Shown: positions 36,556 to 47,519 of the stretch, piece by piece
How positions within the stretch are numbered: position 1 is the first letter of the stretch
Layout: every line of letters begins with the position of its first letter
Assembly: GCA_000773965.1 (NCBI GenBank)
Contig: JRUP01000034.1
Coordinates: 62,001-126,000, forward strand
Length of the DNA: 64,000 nucleotides
Reading direction: 5' to 3'
DNA from: Enterobacter cancerogenus
GTDB taxonomy: Bacteria; Pseudomonadota; Gammaproteobacteria; Enterobacterales; Enterobacteriaceae
Translations under genes and position numbers: made by a program
The notes under the pieces: generated by a model
What the model saw: only the letters and a program-made list of their open reading frames with translations
The model's database searches: none
Told to the model about the DNA's origin: nothing

Positions 36556-37911
36556 ATGGAACAACAGCATGGCGAATCGCTGCACCGCGGCCTGAAAAAT
36601 CGCCATATTCAGCTGATTGCGCTGGGCGGTGCCGTGGGTACTGGCCTGTTTCTGGGCAGCGCATCAGTGATTAAATCGGCCGGTCCGGCCGTGATTCTCG
36701 GTTATGCGATTGCAGGATTTATTGCCTTTCTGATTATGCGCCAGTTAGGCGAAATGGTTGTGGAAGAGCCGGTCGCCGGCAGCTTCAGCCACTTCGCTTA
36801 CAAATACTGGGGCAACTTTGCCGGTTTTGCCTCAGGCTGGAACTACTGGGTGCTGTATGTCCTGGTTGCCATGGCTGAACTGAGTGCCGTCGGTAAATAC
36901 ATCCAATTCTGGTATCCCGAATTCCCGACCTGGGCTAGTGCGGCGATCTTCTTCGTCGTCATCAACGCCATTAACCTGACCAACGTAAAAGTGTTTGGGG
37001 AAATGGAATTCTGGTTCGCGATCATCAAAGTCGTCGCGGTTATCGGCATGATCCTGTTCGGCGGCTGGCTGCTGTTCAGCGGCAACGCCGGTCCGCAGGC
37101 CAGCGTCACTAACCTGTGGAGCCAGGGTGGATTCCTGCCACACGGTATGACCGGCCTGGTGATGATGATGGCGATCATTATGTTCTCGTTTGGTGGTCTT
37201 GAGCTGGTGGGTATCACGGCGGCTGAGGCTGACAATCCGCAAGAGAGCATCCCGAAAGCCACTAACCAGGTACTGTGGCGTATCCTGATTTTCTATATTG
37301 GTTCACTGGCAGTGTTACTGTCATTGCTGCCATGGACGCGCGTCACCGAAGAGACCAGCCCGTTTGTGTTGATCTTCCACGAACTGGGTGATGCCTTCGT
37401 CGCCAACGCGTTGAATGTGGTGATCCTGACGGCGGCGCTGTCGGTGTACAACAGCTGCGTGTATTGCAACAGCCGTATGCTGTTCGGCTTAGCGCAGCAG
37501 GGCAATGCACCTAAAGCGCTGCTCAATGTTGATAAACGCGGCGTGCCAGTGGCAACCATTTTGGTCTCTGCAGTAGCCACAGCGCTGTGCGTCCTGATCA
37601 ACTACCTGATGCCGGGCGAAGCCTTTGGCCTGCTGATGTCACTGGTGGTCTCTGCGCTGGTGATCAACTGGGCGATGATCAGCCTCGCGCACATGAAATT
37701 CCGTAAGAAGAAAGACCAGCAGGGTGTGACCACGCGCTTTAAAGCCGTGCTCTATCCGTTTGGTAACTGGCTCTGCCTCGCGTTCATGGCGGCCGTACTG
37801 GTCATCATGGCGATGACGCCGGGTATGGCGATTTCTGTGTGGCTGATTCCTGTCTGGATCATTATCCTGGCAGTGGGTTACACCATCAAAAATAAAGTGC
37901 AAAAAGCCTAA
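36556..37911 (+). CDS. aroP: Aromatic amino acid permease
   Basis: AroP is the general inner-membrane importer of phenylalanine, tyrosine and tryptophan. The 451-residue protein has 12 hydrophobic segments and the amino-acid/polyamine permease signature HRGLKNRHIQLIALGGAVGT at the N-terminus, plus GLELVGITAAEADNP in the middle. The position divergent from pdhR is the enterobacterial one, which supports aroP over the paralogues pheP and cycA. Confidence 0.93.
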   Translation: MEQQHGESLHRGLKNRHIQLIALGGAVGTGLFLGSASVIKSAGPAVILGYAIAGFIAFLIMRQLGEMVVEEPVAGSFSHFAYKYWGNFAGFASGWNYWVLYVLVAMAELSAVGKYIQFWYPEFPTWASAAIFFVVINAINLTNVKVFGEMEFWFAIIKVVAVIGMILFGGWLLFSGNAGPQASVTNLWSQGGFLPHGMTGLVMMMAIIMFSFGGLELVGITAAEADNPQESIPKATNQVLWRILIFYIGSLAVLLSLLPWTRVTEETSPFVLIFHELGDAFVANALNVVILTAALSVYNSCVYCNSRMLFGLAQQGNAPKALLNVDKRGVPVATILVSAVATALCVLINYLMPGEAFGLLMSLVVSALVINWAMISLAHMKFRKKKDQQGVTTRFKAVLYPFGNWLCLAFMAAVLVIMAMTPGMAISVWLIPVWIIILAVGYTIKNKVQKA

Positions 37912-37920
37912 TGTATGCCC

Positions 37921-37946
37921 TTGCCCGGCGCGCCTGCGCCGGGCAA
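37921..37946 (+). terminator. Terminator hairpin of aroP
   Basis: An 11-bp perfect stem (TTGCCCGGCGC at 37921-37931 with GCGCCGGGCAA at 37936-37946) closes a 4-base loop nine bases after the aroP stop. The U-tract is weak. Confidence 0.7.
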
Positions 37947-38073
37947 CATTCCTGATCTGCCTCACACTTTTCTGCGCCCACCTGTTTTGTCCATCTACGT
38001 GACCAATTGTTCCCCAGCAGGTTACTGATTTAACGCTGATAATTTCGTCTCACCTTTTAGCGGGAGACGAACA

Positions 38074-39480
38074 ATGAAAGGCGCAGCGCTCTCATTCAGA
38101 GAGAAACTGGGATATGGCATGGGCGATGCCGGATGCAATATGATCGGCGGTGCGATCATGCTTTTCCTTAACTATTTCTACACCGATGTGTTTGGCCTCG
38201 CACCCGCGCTGGTCGGTACACTGCTACTTTCTGTTCGCGTGCTGGATGCCGTCACCGATCCCATTATGGGCGCCATCGCCGATCGTACCCAAAGCCGCTG
38301 GGGGCGTTTTCGCCCGTGGCTACTGTGGGTTTCCGTCCCCTATGTGCTGTTCAGCGTGCTGATGTTCACCACGCCAGACTGGAGCTATGACAACAAAGTT
38401 ATCTGGGCCTTTGTCACCTACTTCCTGATGTCGCTTACCTACACCGCCATCAATATTCCTTACTGCTCGTTGGGCGGTGTGATCACCAACGATCCCGGTG
38501 AACGCGTCTCCTGCCAATCTTACCGCTTTGTGATGGTGGGCGTGGCGACACTGATCCTGTCGCTCTCTCTGCTGCCGATGGCCGAGTGGTTTGGCGGTGA
38601 CAACAAAGCACGCGGATACCAAATGGCGATGAGCGTGCTGGCACTGATTGGCCTGGCGATGTTCCTGTTCTGTTTTGCCACGGTTCGCGAACGTATCCGT
38701 CCAGCCGCGCCCAGTAATGATGATTTGAAGAAAGACCTGCGTGACGTCTGGAAAAACGATCAATGGGTGCGCATTCTCCTGCTCACCTTCTGCAATGTTT
38801 GTCCTGGCTTTATCCGCATGGCCGCCACCATGTATTACGTTACCTGGGTAATGGGGCAATCCACGCATTTTGCCACGCTGTTTATTAGCCTGGGTGTGAT
38901 TGGCATGATGTTCGGCAGTACGCTGGCAAAAATCCTCACCGACCGCTGGTGCAAGCTGAAGGTGTTTTTCTGGACCAATATCGCGCTGGCACTCTTCTCG
39001 TGCGGTTTCTATTGGATTGATCCTCATGCGACAGTGGCGGTTGTCGTCGCCTACTTCCTGCTGAATATCCTGCATCAAATCCCGTCACCGCTGCATTGGT
39101 CGCTGATGGCGGATGTCGATGATTATGGTGAATGGAAAACGGGGAAACGTATCACCGGTATGAGCTTCTCCGGCAATCTGTTCTTCCTGAAAGTCGGCCT
39201 GGCTGTGGCTGGCGCGATGGTCGGTTTCCTGCTGTCTATCTATGGGTATGACGCAAGCGCTCAACAGCAACAGCCTTCGGCCATCAACGGCATCATGCTG
39301 CTGTTCACCGTGATTCCCGGCGTCGGCTATCTGATAACCGCCGGTGTGGTGCGCTTGCTGAAGGTGGATCGCAAGCTTATGCGCACGATTCAGGATGATC
39401 TTGCGCTACGTCGTGCTAACGCACGAGATTTATCCCCTGCCTCACTGTCTGCCATCCCACAACCCGGAGAGATTAAATGA
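38074..39480 (+). CDS. GPH-family glycoside/pentoside:cation symporter
   Basis: A 468-residue transporter of the glycoside-pentoside-hexuronide family (MelB/XylP/YicJ type) with about 12 membrane segments. It has the N-terminal KLGYGMGDAG motif, the acidic DAVTDPIMGAIADRT loop after helix 2 used for cation coupling, and RFRPWLLW. The next gene, a GH43 glycosidase, overlaps its stop (ATGA), so the pair probably imports and then cleaves an arabino- or xylo-oligosaccharide. It is absent at this site in E. coli. Confidence 0.88.
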   Translation: MKGAALSFREKLGYGMGDAGCNMIGGAIMLFLNYFYTDVFGLAPALVGTLLLSVRVLDAVTDPIMGAIADRTQSRWGRFRPWLLWVSVPYVLFSVLMFTTPDWSYDNKVIWAFVTYFLMSLTYTAINIPYCSLGGVITNDPGERVSCQSYRFVMVGVATLILSLSLLPMAEWFGGDNKARGYQMAMSVLALIGLAMFLFCFATVRERIRPAAPSNDDLKKDLRDVWKNDQWVRILLLTFCNVCPGFIRMAATMYYVTWVMGQSTHFATLFISLGVIGMMFGSTLAKILTDRWCKLKVFFWTNIALALFSCGFYWIDPHATVAVVVAYFLLNILHQIPSPLHWSLMADVDDYGEWKTGKRITGMSFSGNLFFLKVGLAVAGAMVGFLLSIYGYDASAQQQQPSAINGIMLLFTVIPGVGYLITAGVVRLLKVDRKLMRTIQDDLALRRANARDLSPASLSAIPQPGEIK

Positions 39481-40430
39481 GCTGGCCAAATCCTTTTATT
39501 ACGCAACGTGCCGACCCTTTTATCCTGCGCCATGGCGAGGGCTACTACTTCGTGGCATCGGTGCCGGAATATGATCGGCTCGAAATCCGTTACGCTGATA
39601 CGCTGAATGACCTGATTGAGGCGGAGGCAATTACGGTGTGGCGCAAGCCCGACACCGGGCCGTACAGTGCGTTAATTTGGGCGCCAGAATTGCACCATAT
39701 CAATGGACAATGGGTGATTTACTTTGCTGCTGCCCCGACGCGCGACATCAAAGACGGCCTGTTTCAGCATCGTATGTATGCGCTGGTGTGTGATGACAGC
39801 GATCCGCTTTCCGGCCACTGGCAACCTGTTCGCCGAGTGTTTACCCCAATCGACTCTTTCTCGCTTGATGCGACGCATTTCGTGCATCAGGGCAAAAACT
39901 GGTATCTGTGGGCACAGAAGGATCCTGCAATTCCGGGTAATTCCAATCTCTATCTCGCGGAATTGCTTAATCCCTGGACGCTGAAAAGCGCACCGGTGAT
40001 GCTCAGCCGGCCGGAGTATGAGTGGGAGTGCGCAGGCTTTAGCGTCAATGAGGGCCCAGCGGTTATTCATCACGGCGATCGGCTGTTTGTCACCTATTCC
40101 GCCAGCGCAACTGATGAGAATTACTGCCTGGGAATGCTCAGCATCGACATGATGGCCGATCCGCTCGACAGCACTGCCTGGCAGAAATCTGCGCGTCCAG
40201 TCTTCACCACCAGCTGGGAAAATCAGCAGTATGGGCCGGGGCATAACAGCTTTACGCGGGACGAAAACGGCAGGGACGTGCTGGTGTATCACGCGCGGAA
40301 TTACACCGAAATTGAAGGCGATCCGTTATGGGATCCGAATCGCCATACGCGCCTGAAGTACTTCGAATGGCGCGAAGACGGCACACCGGATTTCGGTGTA
40401 CCGCCAGCCGATCACACCAGCGTGCCGTAA
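39477..40430 (+). CDS. Glycoside hydrolase family 43 (arabinofuranosidase/xylosidase type)
   Basis: A 317-residue five-bladed beta-propeller hydrolase. The GH43 catalytic set is visible: general base Asp13 in QRADPFI, pKa-modulating Asp131 in SFSLDATHF, and acid Glu192 in [14 protein letters not shown] at about 69-74 is also typical. No signal peptide is present, so it acts in the cytoplasm on sugars brought in by the co-transcribed symporter. Substrate choice between alpha-L-arabinofuranoside and beta-xyloside cannot be made by eye. Its last 19 bases overlap the end of the convergent ampE gene. Confidence 0.88.
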   Translation: MSWPNPFITQRADPFILRHGEGYYFVASVPEYDRLEIRYADTLNDLIEAEAITVWRKPDTGPYSALIWAPELHHINGQWVIYFAAAPTRDIKDGLFQHRMYALVCDDSDPLSGHWQPVRRVFTPIDSFSLDATHFVHQGKNWYLWAQKDPAIPGNSNLYLAELLNPWTLKSAPVMLSRPEYEWECAGFSVNEGPAVIHHGDRLFVTYSASATDENYCLGMLSIDMMADPLDSTAWQKSARPVFTTSWENQQYGPGHNSFTRDENGRDVLVYHARNYTEIEGDPLWDPNRHTRLKYFEWREDGTPDFGVPPADHTSVP

Positions 40431-41266
40431 ATGGTCAGCAACGCGACCACAACCACCAGCACTAACGATATCCGCTTCGCCAGCGCTACGGCCACCCGTG
40501 GCGTTTCCACTTTATCCATGTGTGGATCACGTGCTAACGAGAACTGTGCCAGGCTGGTCAGCACCTGATATTGCGAACGATGGCGATCGCTCAATGAGGC
40601 AAACCACGCAGGCAATGCCCGCTCACCGTGACCTAACAGCGCATAAGCCACCCCCGCCAGACGCACCGGGATCCAGTCCAGCACGTGCAGTATGCTGTCT
40701 ACACCTGACTGCGCGCGCTCCAGTGGAGAATGGTGTTTTGCCAGCCAACTTTGCCAGGCACGCAGGAAGGCATAACCCACCAGCAGCACCGGTCCGTAAG
40801 GGCCACCGACCACAAACCAGAACAGTGGCGCGAGGTAAAAGCGGAAGTTAATCCAAATCAGCGCATTTTGTAGCTCACGCAGAAACTCGCGTTCGCTGCA
40901 CTCAACAGGCACACCATGAATCAGTGTCAGTTCCGCTGCCATGGCCTGATGCGCCGCTTCATCATCGTGGCTGGCGGCTTTCAGGTAGCGATGATAGTGC
41001 AGACGCACCGAGCCTGCGCCGATGCACAACAAGCCCACCACAATCCAGAATGCCAGTTGTGCCACGCCAAACAGAATGCCTTTCAGACTCCACACCAGCA
41101 GCCAGACAATCAGCATCGCGATGAGGGTCATCACCAACGTGCGCAGCAGTGAAAATCTCTGGCGTCCGCGAAACAGCGGCTCCAGACGATGATCCAGTTG
41201 CCAATGCTCACCCAATTTAAACAGGCGTTCCCAACCTAACACTAATAACAAGCTAAACAACGTCAT
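40412..41266 (-). CDS. ampE: Regulatory inner-membrane protein AmpE
   Basis: AmpE is an integral membrane protein co-transcribed with ampD and linked to beta-lactamase induction; its molecular role is not settled. From ATG 41266 it has 284 residues ([25 protein letters not shown]), the family length. Four hydrophobic segments are visible: residues 1-12, about 40-80, 140-165, and the C-terminal 25. A longer frame from 41371 would run back into ampD. It begins 16 bases after ampD. Confidence 0.93.
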   Translation of the reverse strand: MTLFSLLLVLGWERLFKLGEHWQLDHRLEPLFRGRQRFSLLRTLVMTLIAMLIVWLLVWSLKGILFGVAQLAFWIVVGLLCIGAGSVRLHYHRYLKAASHDDEAAHQAMAAELTLIHGVPVECSEREFLRELQNALIWINFRFYLAPLFWFVVGGPYGPVLLVGYAFLRAWQSWLAKHHSPLERAQSGVDSILHVLDWIPVRLAGVAYALLGHGERALPAWFASLSDRHRSQYQVLTSLAQFSLARDPHMDKVETPRVAVALAKRISLVLVVVVALLTIYGTLV

Positions 41267-41282
41267 ACCTGCTCCTGCTGTT

Positions 41283-41834
41283 TCAGGGATTCTCCTGCCT
41301 GATAGACTCTTTATAGCGTATCCAGTCAAATGCGGGGCCTGGATCGGTTTTGCGCTGTGGCGCGATATCACTGTGTCCAGTAATGCGTTCCAGCGTCAGC
41401 GGATAGTGCTTGAGCAATAATGCGCTAACCTTTTTTAACGTCTTATACTGCGCATCGGTATACGGCAGCGTATCCGTGCCTTCCAGCTCAATGCCCATCG
41501 AGAAATCATTACAGTTTTCTCGCCCGGCAAATTGCGACACACCGGCATGCCATGCACGCTGATCAAACGAAACATACTGCACCAACTCACCATCACGACG
41601 AATCAGGCAGTGCGCCGCCACGCGCAGTTGCGCGATATCGGCAAAATAGGGGTGAGCATCCGGCGGCAAGGTCCCGGTAAACAGTTGATCAATCCACGGG
41701 CCACCAAATTCACCCGGCGGCAAACTGATATTATGAATAATCAGCAACGAGGGAATTTCATTTTCCGGTCGTTGGTTAAAGTGCGGCGAGAGCACTTTGC
41801 GCGCGCTGGTAATCCAGCCATCTTCCAGTTTCAT
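41283..41834 (-). CDS. ampD: 1,6-anhydro-N-acetylmuramyl-L-alanine amidase
   Basis: AmpD is a cytoplasmic zinc amidase that recycles anhydro-muropeptides and so keeps AmpR-dependent beta-lactamase uninduced. The 183-residue protein has the zinc ligand His34 in [16 protein letters not shown], a catalytic Glu in GIELEGTD, and the second His and Asp in [16 protein letters not shown]. Length and motifs match the enterobacterial enzyme. It is divergent from nadC and upstream of ampE, the standard order. Confidence 0.97.
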   Translation of the reverse strand: MKLEDGWITSARKVLSPHFNQRPENEIPSLLIIHNISLPPGEFGGPWIDQLFTGTLPPDAHPYFADIAQLRVAAHCLIRRDGELVQYVSFDQRAWHAGVSQFAGRENCNDFSMGIELEGTDTLPYTDAQYKTLKKVSALLLKHYPLTLERITGHSDIAPQRKTDPGPAFDWIRYKESIRQENP

Positions 41835-42000
41835 GTTCTAAATCCCAGGCAAAATCAGGCTGAGAATAACATGTTTCCCCTTTTCGGCTTGTGACTTAAT
41901 GCGAAAGGCGATCGATGTTAAGGATACTAAACATTTCAACTATCGCGACTGGCAATAGGCTATAAATCAGGCTAAGGTGAGCGCAGTTAAATCCGATTAA

Positions 42001-42912
<912 letters not shown>

Positions 42913-42925
42913 TTTCTCTCCTCTT

Positions 42926-42947
42926 ACCGCCGCATCTGCGCGGCGGT
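42926..42947 (+). terminator. Terminator of nadC
   Basis: ACCGCCGC (42926-42933) pairs with GCGGCGGT (42940-42947), followed by TTGTG, 13 bases after the nadC stop. Confidence 0.7.
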
Positions 42948-43090
42948 TTGTGAGCTATCTTCCTGTTTACTGATACTTCTTCTGCAAACGCTGCGATTCA
43001 TTACATCCTGCCTTCCAGCGTTAAACCTTCTCACTATCGCTATCAGACGCCGTTTTCTACCTTAGCCGCTCCACAACAAGGAGCTGAATA

Positions 43091-43534
43091 ATGGATAGAC
43101 AACAAGGTTTTACCCTCATCGAATTGATGATAGTGATTGGCATTGTGGCCATTCTTAGTGCTATTGGCCTGCCCAGCTACCAAAATTATCTACAACGCGC
43201 TGCGCTCACTGACATGCTGCAAACCATGGTGCCTTATAAAACCGCCGTGGAACTCTGCGCAATTGAACGTGGCGGCCCCACTCAATGCCAGTCGGGTGCA
43301 GGCGGCATTCCTGCTGCCAAAGGTTCACGCTATGTGGCCTCGCTAACTGTCGTGAATGGCGCCATCACCTTGACGGGTCAGGAGAGTCTTACCGGGTTGA
43401 GTGTGGAAATGACACCTATCTGGAACACCACGGAAGGCTCTCTGGACTGGCAACGCAGTTGCACCAGCACCAATGCCAGTCTGCGCGACAGCTGTCTTGA
43501 ACAGTTCCGCTTCACCGATAAGGACACTCACTGA
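43091..43534 (+). CDS. ppdD: Type IV prepilin PpdD
   Basis: PpdD is the major type IV pilin. The 147-residue precursor has a six-residue leader cleaved after Gly6, then FTLIELMIVIGIVAIL, the standard N-methylated hydrophobic helix with Glu5 of the mature protein. Four cysteines follow (in ELCAIE, TQCQSG, RSCTS, DSCLEQ), as in the enterobacterial protein. AAGGAGC lies nine bases before the ATG. The stop overlaps hofB by one base (TGATG). Confidence 0.94.
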   Translation: MDRQQGFTLIELMIVIGIVAILSAIGLPSYQNYLQRAALTDMLQTMVPYKTAVELCAIERGGPTQCQSGAGGIPAAKGSRYVASLTVVNGAITLTGQESLTGLSVEMTPIWNTTEGSLDWQRSCTSTNASLRDSCLEQFRFTDKDTH

Positions 43535-44922
43535 TGGCACAGCCCAATACCCCGATCCAGACCTTATGCGCACGTTACCAGGCGGTGATGCTTCAGCATG
43601 ACGCCACATCACTGCGCGTCGCAGTAGCCGAGACGCCCGATCCGCTGCTGCTGGAAGCCCTGCAATTCGCCAGCCAGTGCAAAGTGGAAGTCGAGTGCTG
43701 GCCGGCGGCACGACTGGAGCAATTACTGCACAAACCGGATGACTCACCGACCTCACACGAACCGGCCGCTACCGAAACAGCGATTAATGCCGTCGAACAG
43801 ATTTTGCGCCAGGCGATTCAACGCCGTGCTTCTGACGTGCATTTTGAACCTCAGCAGCAGGGGTTACGCGTCCGATTACGTATTGATGGCGTCTTGCACA
43901 AACTGTCACATTTGCCAGATGCACCCACGGCTGCGGTGCTTGCCAGACTGAAAATCCTCGGCGGGCTGGATATCGCCGAGCGTCGCTTGCCACAAGATGG
44001 GCAATTCACACTGAACCTTGACGATCAACAGGCCGCGTTTCGCCTCTCGACCTTACCCATCAGCCACGGTGAGAAAGCCGTGGTGAGGCTGCTGCAAAGT
44101 GAAAACAGCGCGATAGCACTGGATAAACTCGGCATGCCGGTTACCCAACTCCGGTTACTGAAGCACGCACTGGCGAAACCTCAGGGACTGATACTGGTCA
44201 CCGGGCCTACCGGCAGCGGTAAAACCTTCACTCTCTACAGCGGATTAAGCGCTCTGAATGTGCCGGATAAAAATGTCTGCAGTGTAGAGGATCCCGTTGA
44301 AATTCCATTAGAGGGCATTAACCAGACGCAAATCCAACCGCGTAGCGGGCTCGATTTTAACCGTGTACTGCGGGCTCTGCTGCGACAGGATCCGGATGTG
44401 ATTATGGTGGGTGAAATCCGCGATGCCGAAACGGCCAGCATTGCCGTTAAAGCGGCGCAGACCGGGCACCTGGTGCTATCAACATTGCACACCAATTCGA
44501 CGGCGGAAACGCTCACGCGTCTGCGACAGATGGATATTCCCGGTTACCTGCTCGGCCCGGCATTACAGTTAGTCATCGCGCAGCGTCTGGTACGACGGCT
44601 CTGCGAGCACTGCCGCCAGCCAGCACAAGCCCTGGCACATCTGCCACACAGCATTTGGCCTGGCACCTTACAAACCTGGCGTGCCCCAGGCTGTGACCAC
44701 TGCTTCTCGGGCTATTACGGACGCCTGGCGTTATTTGAGGTGCTGCCGATGAGTAGCAAGTTACAGAACGCGATTTCAGCCGATATGCCGCTGGAGCACA
44801 TCATCTCACTGGCCAATGAAGGCGGGATGAAAACCCTGCTCGCCGCCGGGTTGGAGGCCGTGAGTCGCGGTGACACCTCCTTTGAAGAAGTCCAGCGGGT
44901 TGTGGGATTGGAGGATGGCTAA
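43534..44922 (+). CDS. hofB: Type IV pilus assembly ATPase HofB (PilB/GspE family)
   Basis: HofB is the hexameric cytoplasmic ATPase that drives pilin assembly. The 462-residue protein has the secretion-ATPase N-terminal domain (SDVHFEPQQQGLRVRLRIDG near 96-115), Walker A GPTGSGKTFTL at about 224-234, the Asp box, Walker B with DPDVIMVGEIRDAE, and a His box (GHLVLSTLHTN). A C-terminal tetracysteine zinc motif is visible (CEHC, then CDHC). It overlaps ppdD and hofC, forming a three-gene operon. Confidence 0.94.
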   Translation: MAQPNTPIQTLCARYQAVMLQHDATSLRVAVAETPDPLLLEALQFASQCKVEVECWPAARLEQLLHKPDDSPTSHEPAATETAINAVEQILRQAIQRRASDVHFEPQQQGLRVRLRIDGVLHKLSHLPDAPTAAVLARLKILGGLDIAERRLPQDGQFTLNLDDQQAAFRLSTLPISHGEKAVVRLLQSENSAIALDKLGMPVTQLRLLKHALAKPQGLILVTGPTGSGKTFTLYSGLSALNVPDKNVCSVEDPVEIPLEGINQTQIQPRSGLDFNRVLRALLRQDPDVIMVGEIRDAETASIAVKAAQTGHLVLSTLHTNSTAETLTRLRQMDIPGYLLGPALQLVIAQRLVRRLCEHCRQPAQALAHLPHSIWPGTLQTWRAPGCDHCFSGYYGRLALFEVLPMSSKLQNAISADMPLEHIISLANEGGMKTLLAAGLEAVSRGDTSFEEVQRVVGLEDG

Positions 44923-46114
44923 TCTCTACCATTATCGCTGGCAGGCGCTGGACACGCTGGGCTTGTTACTGGAGGGGACCTCACTCGTTTCCAGTCAGGA
45001 TGCGCTTATCCAGCAACTCTCAGAGCGCGGGATGCTGCCAGTCAGCTGGCAGCGTGGGCAATGCTGGCGCACGCGTGACTGGAAGTGGCAGCAAAAAATT
45101 GACCTGGTTCGCCAGCTGGCGACCTTGCTCAAGGCAGGATTGCCGCTGGCGGAGAGTCTGACATTGCTGGCTGAGGGGCACCCGCATGCTGGCTGGCGCG
45201 TACTGCTTAACGAATTGCAACGCCGGGTGATGGCAGGAGAGGCTTTTTCATCCGCACTACGCGCCTGGCCGCAGATCTTCCCCGCGCTGTTTCCAGCATT
45301 AATGGAAGTGGGGGAACTGACGGGGCAGCTTGACGAGTGCTGCCGCCAGTTAGCTTTACAACAGAGTAAGCAACAGCATCTGCGGCAGAAAGTGGTTAAA
45401 GCTCTGCGCTATCCCCTGTTTATCTTGCTGGTGGCGCTGGCAGTGAGTGCAGGCATGTTGCTGTTTGTACTGCCCGAATTTGTCTCGGTGTATGCCAGTT
45501 TTGATGCACCACTGCCCGCCTTCACCGCCGCGGTGATGAGTCTGTCCGCGCTTTTACAACAGGCTGCGTTACCGCTGGCACTGACGATGATGTGCTTTAT
45601 GTTCGGCGCAAGGTGGCTTTACCGTGGTTCCGTGCACTGGCAAATACGTGTTCATCGCTGGCTATTGCGCCTGCCATTACTTTCAACACTCTGGCGCGGT
45701 GGGCAGCTCAGCCAGATTTACGCCATTTTGCAATTGACGCAGCAGGCCGGGCTCACCTTGCTACAAAGTCTGCAAGCCGTTGAGGTCACGCTGAGTTCGC
45801 CGCTGTGGCGTGAAGCAATTACCGCATTACAGCGGCATATCGCTGGTGGTTCGCCCCTGCATCAGGCGATGCAGCATCATCTGCTTTTCACCGCGCTCTG
45901 TGCACAACTGATCCGTGTCGGTGAGGAAGCGGGGGCGCTGGATGTCATGCTGGCACGATTAGCGGAGTGGCATGAAGCACAAACGCTGATGCGGGCTGAT
46001 GCACTGGCGACTTCGCTCGAACCCTTGATGATGGTGGTGATCGGTGGGATTGTCGGGACCTTGGTGATTGCCATGTACCTTCCGGTATTTGGTTTAGGCG
46101 ATGCCATTCGTTAG
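44915..46114 (+). CDS. hofC: Type IV pilus inner-membrane platform protein HofC (PilC/GspF family)
   Basis: HofC is the inner-membrane platform on which the pilus ATPase acts. From ATG 44915 it has 399 residues; GAGG just upstream and the family start MANLYHYRWQALD support this over an in-frame start at 44870. Two GspF domains are seen, each with a cytoplasmic helical part (KAGLPLAESL and QQAGLTLLQSL), with membrane segments near 165-190, 215-235 and 370-395. It overlaps the hofB stop by eight bases. Confidence 0.93.
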   Translation: MANLYHYRWQALDTLGLLLEGTSLVSSQDALIQQLSERGMLPVSWQRGQCWRTRDWKWQQKIDLVRQLATLLKAGLPLAESLTLLAEGHPHAGWRVLLNELQRRVMAGEAFSSALRAWPQIFPALFPALMEVGELTGQLDECCRQLALQQSKQQHLRQKVVKALRYPLFILLVALAVSAGMLLFVLPEFVSVYASFDAPLPAFTAAVMSLSALLQQAALPLALTMMCFMFGARWLYRGSVHWQIRVHRWLLRLPLLSTLWRGGQLSQIYAILQLTQQAGLTLLQSLQAVEVTLSSPLWREAITALQRHIAGGSPLHQAMQHHLLFTALCAQLIRVGEEAGALDVMLARLAEWHEAQTLMRADALATSLEPLMMVVIGGIVGTLVIAMYLPVFGLGDAIR

Positions 46115-46138
46115 CAGGTGCGCGCGGTGCGCACCTGC
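46114..46138 (+). terminator. Hairpin after hofC
   Basis: GCAGGTGCGC (46114-46123) pairs perfectly with GCGCACCTGC (46129-46138) across a 5-base loop, starting at the last base of the hofC stop. Confidence 0.65.
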
Positions 46139-46159
46139 CATCAACCGCCAAACTTCGAC

Positions 46160-46264
46160 TATTAGCTATTAGCCCTCAGCCCTCAGCCCTCAGCCCTCAG
46201 CCTTCAGCCTTCAGCCATCAGCCATCAGCCATCAGCCATCAGCCATCAGCCATCAGCCATCAGC
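46160..46264. repeat. 15-copy heptanucleotide tandem repeat at the guaC 3' end
   Basis: Fifteen consecutive 7-base units fill exactly 105 bases: TATTAGC twice, CCTCAGC four times, CTTCAGC twice and CATCAGC seven times. All share the last three bases AGC, and each block is perfect within itself. The last unit covers the guaC stop codon (46260-46262). This looks like a microsatellite that grew by slippage. On the minus strand each unit of the CATCAGC block carries a TGA, and because seven is not a multiple of three the stops fall in every frame. Confidence 0.95.
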
Positions 46265-47300
46265 GCGTGAATACCCGATTTTCCTGTTCCGCCACACGAA
46301 TAAACGTGGTGCGCTTTGTCAGCTCTTTAAGGCGTTCTGCACCCACGTAGGTGCAGGCCGAACGCAGGCCGCCGAGGATATCCTTCACGGTGTCCTCCAC
46401 CGGGCCGCGCAGTGGCAGGCGAACGGTTTTCCCTTCTGCAGCACGATACTGGGCAACACCGCCGACATGGCGTTTCATGGCGGATTCTGAGCTCATACCA
46501 TAGAACAACATAAACTGCTCGCCCTGCTCTTCGACGATGTTTCCTTCGCACTCATCATGCGCCGCCAGCATGCCGCCGAGCATGACAAAATCTGCACCGC
46601 CGCCGAAAGCTTTCGCAATATCACCTGGCACCGAACAGCCGCCATCGCTGACGATCTGTCCGCCGAGACCGTGCGCCGCATCTGCACACTCAATCACCGC
46701 AGACAGCTGCGGGTAGCCGACGCCGGTTTTCACACGCGTAGTGCAGACCGAACCGGGACCAATGCCGACTTTGACGATATCCGCGCCAGAGAGAACCAAC
46801 TCCTCGACCATTTCACCGGTGACCACATTTCCCGCGCAAATGGTTTTGCCTGGGAAACTTTCACGCACTCTCTGCAGGAACTCAACAAAGTGCTCAGAGT
46901 AACCATTGGCAACATCAATGCAGATGAAATTGAGCTGTGGCGTTAGGGCGAGAATCGCGGTGAGTTTACTGAAATCGGCTTCGGAGGTTCCGGATGACAC
47001 CATCACATGCCCGAGCACTGCGGCCGGTACGCGCTGGATAAATGCCTGCCAGGCTTCCACGCTGTAGTGTTTATGCACTGCAGTCAGAACATTGAAGCCC
47101 GCCAGCGCTTCGGCCATGGTGAATGTGCCCACGGTGTCCATATTGGCGGCAATCACCGGAACGCCGGTCCAGTTCAGACCTGAATGCTTAAAAGTGTAGG
47201 TGCGTTCGAGTTCAACCTCAGAACGGCTTTTCAGGGTGGAGCGTTTGGGGCGGATCAAAACATCTTTAAAGCCCAGTTTTAAATCTTCTTCAATACGCAT
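46260..47300 (-). CDS. guaC: GMP reductase
   Basis: GuaC reductively deaminates GMP to IMP with NADPH. The 346-residue protein has the catalytic Cys186 in [20 protein letters not shown] and the IMP-dehydrogenase-type barrel motifs [14 protein letters not shown] and GGMLAAHDE. The C-terminus (QENRVFTR) matches the enterobacterial enzyme, and its stop codon is formed by the first unit of the heptamer repeat as read from this strand. Expansion of the repeat would not change the protein. Confidence 0.97.
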   Translation of the reverse strand: MRIEEDLKLGFKDVLIRPKRSTLKSRSEVELERTYTFKHSGLNWTGVPVIAANMDTVGTFTMAEALAGFNVLTAVHKHYSVEAWQAFIQRVPAAVLGHVMVSSGTSEADFSKLTAILALTPQLNFICIDVANGYSEHFVEFLQRVRESFPGKTICAGNVVTGEMVEELVLSGADIVKVGIGPGSVCTTRVKTGVGYPQLSAVIECADAAHGLGGQIVSDGGCSVPGDIAKAFGGGADFVMLGGMLAAHDECEGNIVEEQGEQFMLFYGMSSESAMKRHVGGVAQYRAAEGKTVRLPLRGPVEDTVKDILGGLRSACTYVGAERLKELTKRTTFIRVAEQENRVFTR

Positions 47301-47519
47301 AGCTGAGTGTCCTGGTTAGTGACGACGAACCGCAGTTCGGGTAGCGCTCACGGCTCCAGTGTCGTTATCATACGCGCCATTCGTTCCGCGACAAGACTGC
47401 GAATTTCACTTTATTTAAGCTACAATCCCTTAAATTTAGCTGAGAAAATTGATTGTGATCATGCTCTCATCTTATTGCGGCTGATGGTCGCCCAATCAAG
47501 ACAATTTTGAGAGAACGCT

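Noticed and set aside
36351..36674. Plus-strand frame overlapping the aroP start with a lipobox-like VVSAC after a hydrophobic stretch
   Set aside because: It starts at a GTG without a ribosome-binding site, runs out of frame through the aroP start, and the part after the Cys shows no recognisable family. The TyrR-like boxes also lie inside it.
46160..46264. Possible CRISPR-like array
   Set aside because: The units are seven bases and contiguous with no spacers, so it is a simple tandem repeat.
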